Of a stretch of DNA of 10,674 nt, positions 6,229-10,674 are shown piece after piece; within the stretch, counting starts at the first letter, position 1; each line of letters begins with the position of its first letter. The position numbers and the translations under genes were made by a program. The notes beneath the pieces were generated by a model that was not told the origin of the DNA, searched no databases, and worked only from the letters and a program-made list of their open reading frames with translations. The stretch comes from an uncultured Collinsella sp. Its GTDB lineage: Bacteria > Actinomycetota > Coriobacteriia > Coriobacteriales > Coriobacteriaceae. The DNA is taken from assembly GCA_958445895.1 (NCBI GenBank), contig CAUCTV010000043.1, positions 1-10,674 on the forward strand, in the 5' to 3' direction.

Positions 6229-7083
6229 ATGCTTATCAGTGAGGCTATTCAAGCTATTCGGGATTATTGTGACGGCATTGATGCTTTTACCGGGAAGCCC
6301 ATCGAGCTTGCGACGACGCGCGATCAGGTGCTTTACGGCGACATCGATCAGCAATGTACCGGAATAGTTACATGCATTTGGGCTACGGCGGAGGTGATTC
6401 GTCGTGCCAAGGAGCTTGGCGCTAACCTGATTGTTCCTCACGAGGCACTGTTCTGGAACCACGGAGACCGCCGTGAAGTGGTTGCGGGGAACAAGACCTT
6501 TGAGGCAAAGTGCGCTTTGCTTGACGAATGGGGTGGCGCGGTCTGGCGTTGCCATGACTATATCCACTCGGGTGTGCCGCTCGCCTCGGACGGTTCGATG
6601 GTCGACGGCATCTTTTACGGATTCGCGGTCAAGATGGACTGGCTTGGCTCCGCGGTAGACGAGACATTCATGAGGTACCGCATTGAGCCAACGCCGGCCC
6701 GCGATCTTGCGCAGGCGCTCGTACACAAGCTTGGATTAAACGGGACGCGCTTGATCGGCGACGGTGACGCGCTCATCCGCAATGTCGAGATTCCAATGCA
6801 CATCATGGGGCGAGATAACGACGAGATTGCCCATATCGACTCCGAAGGCATCGATTGCATTTTGACCATGGAGTTTATCGACTTTACGGTGAGCGAGTAC
6901 ATCCGCGACGCCGCAATGCTCGGTCAGGGAAAATGCGCCATCCATATGGGTCACTTTAATGGCGAGGAGCCGGGCATGGAGTATATGGCGAAATGGCTGC
7001 CCGCCGCGCTCGGGGACGCTGGCGCAGGTCTGCCGGTTACCTTTGTCCCCATGGGAGATACGTATCAGTACGTGCTGGCATAA
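6229..7083 (+). CDS. NIF3/DUF34-family putative dinuclear metal protein
   Basis: With the start at 6229 the protein has 284 residues. The N-terminus MLISEAIQAIRDYCDG fits the family, whereas the in-frame Met codons at 6163 and 6205 add unrelated sequence and lack a ribosome-binding site; AAGGGG at 6211-6216 is rather distant, so the start is probable, not certain. NIF3 proteins form toroidal oligomers with two metal ions per subunit; some are annotated as GTP cyclohydrolase I type 2, but the true reaction is mostly unknown. Likely ligands here are His71 in IVPHEALFWNHGD, Asp110 in CHDYIH, and His242 with Glu246 in HMGHFNGEE. The usual His-His pair is Pro70-His71, with His78 as a possible substitute, which marks a divergent subgroup. 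It follows the PTS permease in the same direction and is closed by a hairpin, so it probably serves the imported sugar phosphate; that role is inference. Confidence 0.85.
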   Translation: MLISEAIQAIRDYCDGIDAFTGKPIELATTRDQVLYGDIDQQCTGIVTCIWATAEVIRRAKELGANLIVPHEALFWNHGDRREVVAGNKTFEAKCALLDEWGGAVWRCHDYIHSGVPLASDGSMVDGIFYGFAVKMDWLGSAVDETFMRYRIEPTPARDLAQALVHKLGLNGTRLIGDGDALIRNVEIPMHIMGRDNDEIAHIDSEGIDCILTMEFIDFTVSEYIRDAAMLGQGKCAIHMGHFNGEEPGMEYMAKWLPAALGDAGAGLPVTFVPMGDTYQYVLA

Positions 7084-7088
7084 ATAGA

Positions 7089-7125
7089 ACAGGGCCGCGA
7101 CGCCATATAGGTGTCGCGGCCCTGT
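7089..7125 (+). terminator. Hairpin terminator after the NIF3-like gene
   Basis: A perfect 13-bp stem, ACAGGGCCGCGAC (7089-7101) with 7113-7125, extends by three further pairs to a five-base loop. It begins six bases after the stop codon. The T tract is poor (CTGCGTTTCC), so termination efficiency is uncertain, but stem strength and position are typical. Confidence 0.7.
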
Positions 7126-7130
7126 CTGCG

Positions 7131-7180
7131 TTTCCCCAGATAAAACCTGCCAAAATAAACCTGTCCCCTTTCGGAAGGTC
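7131..7180 (+). repeat. REP-like palindromic repeat, copy 3
   Basis: TTTCCCCAGATAAAACC continuing through TGCCAAAATAAACCTGTCCCC, then TTTCGGAAGGTC. The left half is almost identical to copy 1; the right arm is degenerate, so the palindrome is partly lost. It starts six bases after the terminator hairpin. With copy 2 it brackets the antiterminator-permease-NIF3 cassette in direct orientation. Confidence 0.75.
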
Positions 7181-7221
7181 GGCAACTATTAATGTGGTTC
7201 AGGTTGAGCATACGCGAGCGA

Positions 7222-7321
7222 GCAGGTTCCGGGTGCGGCAAGGTGACGTGAAACAAGCGGGCGCTGACCTTTTGGTCGCGCCCGTGAAATTGAACGTCAG
7301 ATTGCCGCGCCCGGAACCTGC
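7222..7321. repeat. 100-nt nested inverted repeat of unknown function
   Basis: The outer arms 7222-7241 and 7302-7321 (GCAGGTTCCGGGTGCGGCAA and its complement) pair over 20 bp with one G-U wobble. A middle stem follows, TGACGT (7244-7249) with ACGTCA (7294-7299). An inner hairpin pairs CGGGCG-TGACC (7258-7269, with one bulged C) with GGTCG-CGCCCG (7274-7284) around TTTT. The three tiers are coaxial. No protein-like frame and no T tract are present. It could be a decayed miniature mobile element, a structured RNA, or a transcription barrier between the converging NIF3-like and larE genes. Confidence 0.6.
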
Positions 7322-7333
7322 GCAGCGCCGAGC

Positions 7334-7362
7334 GGTTACGCCGTTTGTAAAACGGCGTAACC
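7334..7362 (-). terminator. Hairpin overlapping the larE stop codon
   Basis: GGTTACGCCGTTT (7334-7346) pairs perfectly with 7350-7362 around a GTA loop. The stem reaches into the larE stop codon (7362-7364 on the minus strand). Following minus-strand bases are GC-rich rather than U-rich, so this is a 3'-end stabilising hairpin or non-canonical terminator for larE. Confidence 0.55.
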
Positions 7363-8240
7363 TAAAGGTTCATGTTGCCGTGGATGTAGGGGGTTACCTC
7401 GGGGGAGATATGACCGCAGCCTAGGTTGCGCAGGGCAGATTCGATGGCGACGGGAAGCGGGGCCTTGCCCTCGTCGTTGACCGCGGTGCTGCTGAGGGCG
7501 GCGATCTTGGCGACGTCTGCCGGCGCGGCCTCGATATGCATGCAGCCGCCGACGAGGCGTGCGCGGACCTGGTCCAGGCCAAAGTCGTGCAGGTAGTCCT
7601 CACAGGCGCGGATTACATCGACCTTCTCGCGCGTGAGCTCCTCGCCCGTGGGGACACGCGTGGCCAGGCAGGCTCCTGCCGGCAGGTTCCAAACGGGATA
7701 GCCCCAGGCGCGCAGCAGCTCGCGCTCTTCGTCCTTGGTAAAGCCGACCTCCATGAGGGGCGAGCGCACGCCGAGCTCCTGGGCGGCGCGCATGCCGGGG
7801 CGGTAGTCGCCGCGGTCGCTTGCGTTGCTGCCGTCGATGACGGTGGGAAAGCCCAGCGACTTGGCGTGGTCGACGATGGCGGTAAAGCCGGCGCGCTTGC
7901 AGTGGTAGCAGCGGTCGGCATCGTTGCAGGCTACTTGGGGGAGCCGCAGCTGATCGACCGAAAGATTGAGCACGGGGAGCTTAAAATGCGGCCCTTCATT
8001 GGCCTGCCCGTCAACGGACCGCTCAAACGAAGCCTGCTCGGGCGTGCCGATGAGCGGCGTGGTGAGGTGAACGAGAAGCGTACTGGCGGGCATGATGCGG
8101 GCGCAGACCGCGGCCAAAAAGCTGCTGTCGACGCCACCGGAAAAGCCGATGGCGACGCGTCCGTATGCCAAAAGCAGCTGCTCGAGCGCTGCGAGTTTGT
8201 CCTGAAGCCCCTCTGCAGGTGCGGTGGTGTCTGAAAGCAT
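7362..8240 (-). CDS. larE: ATP-dependent sacrificial sulfur transferase LarE
   Basis: LarE inserts sulfur into the pyridinium dicarboxylate mononucleotide precursor of the nickel-pincer (NPN) cofactor, first found in lactate racemase, giving up its own cysteine sulfur after ATP activation of the substrate. The 292-residue protein has the PP-loop ATP pyrophosphatase motif SGGVDSS at 34-40, the CYHCKR motif with Cys111 and Cys114, DGSNASDRGDYRPG at 136-149, and ACLATRVPTGE with Cys191, which aligns with the sacrificial cysteine of Lactiplantibacillus LarE. The start is supported by AAGGAT six bases upstream. No larA, larB or larC is in the window, so its target enzyme is unknown. Divergent from HAD-2, with which it shares a 173-base promoter region; the larE -35 box falls at the edge of the duplicated HAD upstream region. 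Confidence 0.93.
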   Translation of the reverse strand: MLSDTTAPAEGLQDKLAALEQLLLAYGRVAIGFSGGVDSSFLAAVCARIMPASTLLVHLTTPLIGTPEQASFERSVDGQANEGPHFKLPVLNLSVDQLRLPQVACNDADRCYHCKRAGFTAIVDHAKSLGFPTVIDGSNASDRGDYRPGMRAAQELGVRSPLMEVGFTKDEERELLRAWGYPVWNLPAGACLATRVPTGEELTREKVDVIRACEDYLHDFGLDQVRARLVGGCMHIEAAPADVAKIAALSSTAVNDEGKAPLPVAIESALRNLGCGHISPEVTPYIHGNMNL

Positions 8241-8274
8241 GAATCGATCCTTATCGTTGAGTACTCGATCGAAA

Positions 8275-8302
8275 ACTATAATCCTACTGGGCTGCTTGTC
8301 AT
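8275..8302 (-). promoter_or_regulatory. Candidate larE promoter
   Basis: On the minus strand ATGACA (8297-8302) and TATAGT (8275-8280) are 16 bases apart, 34 bases before the larE start. The -35 hexamer overlaps the first bases of the duplicated HAD module (8298), so insertion or duplication of that module may have supplied part of this promoter. Confidence 0.5.
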
Positions 8303-8336
8303 AAGACTTCTATCTATGTAACGAAAGTGCAATATG

Positions 8337-8353
8337 GTATATACGTTATATAC
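8337..8353 (+). promoter_or_regulatory. Operator-like palindrome upstream of HAD-2
   Basis: GTATAT-ACGTT-ATATAC is a perfect inverted repeat with six-base arms, about 60 bases before the HAD-2 start and conserved in copy 1. It is the best candidate in the window for the binding site of the neighbouring LacI-family regulator, though no experiment or motif search backs this. Confidence 0.45.
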
Positions 8354-8413
8354 AAGTTGCCAAATGCGGTAGAGTTGCGGCAATGCGACAGCGAGAGTCG
8401 ATGGGGGACCGAT

Positions 8414-9064
8414 ATGATCAAGGCTGTTATTTTTGATATGGACGGAACGCTGGTCGACACCGAGCGTCTGGGCATCAAGGCATGGAAAGCGCCCGCTGCT
8501 GAGCTGGGTGTCGCGATTGATGACACGCTGATTCATCAGTTTATCGGTCGCACGCTGCCCGATGTCATGGACATCCTTGAGGCGCATTGCGGCAGCAGAG
8601 AAACCGCTGAGGCGATCTATCATCGCCACAAGGAGATTCGCGACGAGATGGTCAAGACCGACCTGGAGCTTAAGGCCGGCGCCGCCGAGTGCATAGACGA
8701 GCTGCTGGCTGTGGGCTATCACGTGGGCCTTGCGACGTCATCGCGCCATGTCACGGCAGAACGCAACCTTAAGATGGTCGGCCTCTTTGACAAGTTTGAA
8801 ACGGTGACCTGCGGCGAGGACGTCGTGCACGGCAAGCCCGACCCCGAGATGTATCTGCTTGCCTGCGAGCGCGCGGGCTTTGCCCCCGAGGAGTGCGCCG
8901 TGGTCGAGGACTCTCGCAACGGCTGCGTCTCGGGCATCACGGCCGACTGCCACGTCTTTGCCGTTCCCGACATCGTGCCGCTGCCGCAGGACGTGGTGGA
9001 TGGCTGCGAGGTCGTGCTCGATACGCTGTTCGACCTGACGGCGGCGGTCAAGGCCGTGCTCTAG
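8414..9064 (+). CDS. HAD-superfamily hydrolase, beta-phosphoglucomutase-like (HAD-2)
   Basis: Same length (216 residues) and catalytic set as HAD-1: Asp8/Asp10 in FDMDGTLVD, ATSS at 107-110, Lys141 in GKPDP, and Glu165-Asp166 in VVEDSRNG. By hand count 40 of 216 residues differ from HAD-1, and 25 of these fall in residues 11-80, the cap and the helix after motif I; the core from 81 onward is about 89% identical. Such a pattern fits two enzymes with the same chemistry but different or shifted sugar-phosphate specificity. The start follows a GGGGGA ribosome-binding site and mirrors HAD-1. The gene converges on lacI across a shared terminator. The pairing of HAD and LacI genes suggests the regulator controls the enzyme through the upstream palindrome (inference). 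Confidence 0.92.
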   Translation: MIKAVIFDMDGTLVDTERLGIKAWKAPAAELGVAIDDTLIHQFIGRTLPDVMDILEAHCGSRETAEAIYHRHKEIRDEMVKTDLELKAGAAECIDELLAVGYHVGLATSSRHVTAERNLKMVGLFDKFETVTCGEDVVHGKPDPEMYLLACERAGFAPEECAVVEDSRNGCVSGITADCHVFAVPDIVPLPQDVVDGCEVVLDTLFDLTAAVKAVL

Positions 9065-9103
9065 ACAATTGCGGTGTTGAAACGAGCAATTACCCACGTT
9101 TGC

Positions 9104-9151
9104 GCTTAAGCAAAAGGGGCCCGGCAATGGTCGGGCCCCTTTTGCTTAAGC
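9104..9151. terminator. Bidirectional terminator between HAD-2 and lacI
   Basis: A perfect 20-bp stem: GCTTAAGCAAAAGGGGCCCG (9104-9123) pairs with 9132-9151 over an eight-base loop. The AAAA/TTTT next to the GC-rich core gives a U stretch in either direction, so it can end both the plus-strand HAD-2 and the minus-strand lacI transcripts. The corresponding stretch is missing from the first module copy. Confidence 0.9.
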
Positions 9152-9177
9152 AGCGACTTGGCATACTTGCGCGCGTG

Positions 9178-10290
9178 CTATAGATACGCGCCCAGGTTGA
9201 TGGCGGTGGCTTCGGCGTGGTTGCTTGCCTGGGTGCTGGCGCGTTCCAGCAGGAACGGCCGCACGAGTTCTTGGCGGTTGATGTCCTCGATGGCTGTGAC
9301 CGCGGTGACGGTGCGCGCTGCAGAGCCGATGCGGACGTGCTTGGTCTTTGCCGGCGCCTTGTTCTCGATTTGCTCCATGAGCAATTGAACACCCTTGCGG
9401 CCAATTTCGTAGCCCGGCGGCGCCACGGTGGTAAGGGGGACCGACCCGCTCCAGGCAAGTGGATTGCCGTCGCAGCCGGCCACGCGGACCTGCTCGGGGA
9501 CGGAGATGCCTTTGTCTATCAGCGCCGAGATAACGCCCGATGCCAGTACGTCGGTCAGGCCGATGACAAAATCGGGGCGCTCGTCGCCGGAGCGCTCGGC
9601 AATCTGGGCGCCGATGCTGTAGCCGTCGGCAGCGGTATTCCATTCGCCGGCGTCGATGACTTCGATCTTGATATCGGGGTGCAGGGCAAGGGCCTTGTGG
9701 ATGCCAAGTACGCGCAGGGTGAGCTGCATAAATGCCGCTCTGCCCACAACGGTGATATGGCGTGCGCCACGGGCAACGGCGAGCTCGGCGATAATGCGCC
9801 CCTGCGCCTCGTTGTCGGCGGCCACGTAGTAACCGGGTTCGGAACAGTGGATGTCCAGATGGACGATCGGCACGGGCATCTTGGTCATAGCGGGGTGCCA
9901 GTCGGGGGACGCCATGGGCTGAACCATGACGCCGGACATCTGCGTGCCCATAAAGTAGCGCAGGTAATGGTCCTGGAGAATGCCGTCGTTATCGGCGTTG
10001 GCGATGAGCAGGTCGTAACCGTGCTTGCGGGCCTCGTTATGGGCGCCGCTGGCAATTTGGAGCGAGAAGCCGTGATCGAGACGGGGGAGGACCAGGCCAA
10101 AGGACTTGGTGGTGCCGCCTGCGAGCTGACGGGCACTTTGGTTGGGCAGGTAGCCAAGGCGATTGATGGTCTCGTTGATGAGCTTGAGGGTCTCGGGGCG
10201 CAGCTTTTCGGGATGGTTGAGCGCGTTGGAAACCGTGCCCAACGAAACCCCGGCCTCGCGCGCGACGTCGCTGATTTTTACCTTTGCCAT
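9178..10290 (-). CDS. LacI-family transcriptional regulator
   Basis: The 370-residue protein begins with the LacI helix-turn-helix (VKISDVAREAGVSLGTVSNALN, residues 4-25) and the hinge helix NQSARQLAGG (50-59). A periplasmic-binding-protein-like effector domain follows, with FGLVLPRLDHGFS at 64-76, MSGVMVQPM near 118-126, AADNEAQGR at 157-165 and FVIGLTDVLASGVISAL at 241-257. It binds operator DNA as a dimer and releases or binds it in response to a sugar or sugar phosphate. The start at 10290 is chosen over the longer frame to 10335 because MAKVKISDVA is the usual N-terminus and AAGGGG lies five bases upstream. The C-terminal tail after about residue 345 is somewhat long for the family. It converges on HAD-2, its probable target; a truncated homologue lies at 3106-3343. 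Confidence 0.93.
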   Translation of the reverse strand: MAKVKISDVAREAGVSLGTVSNALNHPEKLRPETLKLINETINRLGYLPNQSARQLAGGTTKSFGLVLPRLDHGFSLQIASGAHNEARKHGYDLLIANADNDGILQDHYLRYFMGTQMSGVMVQPMASPDWHPAMTKMPVPIVHLDIHCSEPGYYVAADNEAQGRIIAELAVARGARHITVVGRAAFMQLTLRVLGIHKALALHPDIKIEVIDAGEWNTAADGYSIGAQIAERSGDERPDFVIGLTDVLASGVISALIDKGISVPEQVRVAGCDGNPLAWSGSVPLTTVAPPGYEIGRKGVQLLMEQIENKAPAKTKHVRIGSAARTVTAVTAIEDINRQELVRPFLLERASTQASNHAEATAINLGAYL

Positions 10291-10325
10291 AGCGGCCCCT
10301 TTGATGCGTTTCAAGTACAAGCCAG

Positions 10326-10356
10326 ATTGTAGCATCGCCCGCCCCTAGGGTGTCAA
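10326..10356 (-). promoter_or_regulatory. Candidate lacI promoter
   Basis: On the minus strand TTGACA (10351-10356) precedes an extended -10, TGCTACAAT (hexamer at 10326-10331), with a spacer of 19 bases. The consensus -35 and TG extension make it credible despite the long spacer. The -35 box overlaps the edge of palindromic repeat copy 4. Confidence 0.5.
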
Positions 10357-10402
10357 AACCTGCCAATTAGGGGCAGGTTTATTTTGGTAGGTTTTATCTG
10401 GG
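10355..10402 (-). repeat. REP-like palindromic repeat, copy 4 (inverted)
   Basis: On the minus strand it reads CCCAGATAAAACCTACCAAA, then ATAAACCTGCCCC, then TAATTGGCAGGTTTT. The arms 10355-10366 and 10384-10395 pair over 12 bp with one wobble. The orientation is opposite to the other three copies. It lies between lacI and glmS, outside both genes. Confidence 0.8.
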
Positions 10403-10413
10403 CAAACGCTGGA

Positions 10414-10460
10414 GCCCAAACCACCACAAAGGTGCCTGTCCCCATCGTGGTGGTTTGGGC
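10414..10460. repeat. Second hairpin element with 14-bp arms
   Basis: GCCCAAACCACCAC (10414-10427) and GTGGTGGTTTGGGC (10447-10460) are perfect inverted repeats around a 19-base loop, AAAGGTGCCTGTCCCCATC. The loop shares CCTGTCCC with palindromic repeat copies 1 and 3 although the arms differ, suggesting a related repeat family. There is no T tract. Confidence 0.65.
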
Positions 10461-10474
10461 ATGTGTGCATCGGG

Positions 10475-10506
10475 TGGTATCTAAGTTGAGATACCACTTC
10501 TGGTAT
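10475..10506 (+). promoter_or_regulatory. TGGTAT inverted repeats upstream of glmS
   Basis: TGGTATCT (10475-10482) and AGATACCA (10489-10496) form a perfect 8-bp inverted repeat. ATACCA (10491-10496) is also mirrored by TGGTAT at 10501-10506. Three half-sites in alternating orientation just before glmS look like a regulator binding site. GntR/HutC-family amino-sugar regulators use comparable GGT/ACC half-sites, but this link is only suggestive. Confidence 0.4.
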
Positions 10507-10518
10507 ATCAGCTTGCGC

Positions 10519-10548
10519 TTGCGTGAGTACAATACTCGAACGTTATAC
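10519..10548 (+). promoter_or_regulatory. Possible glmS promoter
   Basis: TTGCGT (10519-10524) and TTATAC (10543-10548) are 18 bases apart, 59 bases before the glmS start. An alternative -10, TACAAT (10528-10533), has no good -35 partner. The evidence is base pattern and position only. Confidence 0.3.
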
Positions 10549-10607
10549 GTCTCAGCGCCCCCTGTGCGTGGACGTCTTGCAGTCACGCGAACGAAGGGAT
10601 TTATCCT

Positions 10608-10674
10608 ATGTGCGGAATTGTCGGCTACACCGGCTCTGATATTGCAAAGAACATCCTGGTCACGGGCCTCAAGC
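10608..10674 (+). CDS. glmS: Glutamine-fructose-6-phosphate aminotransferase, N-terminal start (runs off window)
   Basis: Only the first 22 residues are present: MCGIVGYTGSDIAKNILVTG and two more. After Met removal Cys2 is the N-terminal nucleophile of the class II glutaminase domain, and MCGIVGY is the hallmark of GlmS. The enzyme makes glucosamine-6-phosphate from fructose-6-phosphate and glutamine, the first step towards UDP-GlcNAc for the cell wall. GAAGGGA about nine bases upstream is a plausible ribosome-binding site. Other class II amidotransferases such as PurF or AsnB are less likely from the residues after the motif (DIAKNILVTGLK). No glmS ribozyme fold fits in the short upstream region. 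Confidence 0.85.
   Translation, partial: MCGIVGYTGSDIAKNILVTGLK

Larger units (their letters stand above)
8298..9064 (+). repeat. Duplicated HAD module, copy 2 (upstream region plus gene)
   Basis: Direct repeat partner of 2349-3109. The upstream part keeps GTCATAAG, TTCT.TCTATGTA.CGAAAGT and the palindrome with few substitutions, and the gene aligns without gaps. Downstream this copy has an intergenic terminator and a complete lacI gene, so it is probably closer to the ancestral arrangement. Confidence 0.9.

Noticed and set aside
7321..7390. tRNA-Tyr-like pattern (GAGCGGTTA followed by a GCCGT-TTGTAAA-ACGGC arm)
   Set aside because: The anticodon-like arm is just the larE 3' hairpin. No acceptor stem or T-arm pairing exists and the sequence runs into the larE coding region.
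9217..10332. Long open frame antisense to lacI, and similar ones antisense to the nuclease and larE genes
   Set aside because: Each lies opposite a gene with clear family motifs and shows no recognisable motif or supported start; these are GC-rich shadow frames.
2297..10402. The four similar repeats as a CRISPR array or as att sites of an integrated element
   Set aside because: They are thousands of bases apart, imperfect, of mixed orientation, and no cas, integrase or phage gene is present.
10549..10607. glmS ribozyme/riboswitch upstream of glmS
   Set aside because: The region between the possible promoter and the start codon is under 60 bases and lacks the nested pseudoknot core.

Overview
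The window looks like a chromosomal stretch of a high-GC Gram-positive gut anaerobe. Collinsella or a close Coriobacteriia relative is my best guess, from gene content, base composition and a short repeat family I associate with that group; no rRNA or marker phylogeny in the window proves it. No CRISPR array, tRNA, rRNA, phage gene or transposase was seen. The theme is sugar-phosphate metabolism and its regulation, plus one nickel-cofactor gene.

Layout. (1) 1-1101: 3' part of an EF-G-like translational GTPase, closed by a strong hairpin terminator. (2) 1164-2141, minus strand: a membrane-anchored or secreted DNA/RNA non-specific endonuclease. (3) 2297-3406: a short palindromic repeat, a HAD hydrolase of the beta-phosphoglucomutase type (HAD-1), a decayed LacI-family remnant on the opposite strand, and a second palindromic repeat. 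(4) 3425-7083: a sugar cassette on the plus strand, made of a BglG/LicT-type antiterminator, a beta-glucoside-family PTS EIIBC permease and a NIF3/DUF34 putative metal-binding protein. (5) 7089-7362: a gene-free stretch packed with inverted repeats, including a third palindromic repeat and a 100-nt nested hairpin. (6) 7362-8240, minus strand: larE. (7) 8298-10290: a second HAD gene (HAD-2) facing an intact LacI-family gene across a perfect 20-bp bidirectional terminator. (8) 10326-10607: a fourth palindromic repeat, a 14-bp-arm hairpin and TGGTAT inverted repeats in front of glmS, whose first 22 codons end the window.

How it fits together. HAD-1/lacI-remnant and HAD-2/lacI are two copies of one module: a HAD gene, its upstream region with an operator-like palindrome, and a convergent lacI. 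Between the copies lie the PTS cassette and larE. The first copy lost the intergenic terminator, the LacI DNA-binding domain and about 117 LacI codons. The two HAD proteins differ mainly in the cap region, which suggests divergence in substrate. In the PTS cassette the antiterminator probably controls permease expression in response to sugar. No phospho-glycosidase and no EIIA domain is present, so the downstream NIF3-like protein is the only encoded candidate for a companion enzyme.
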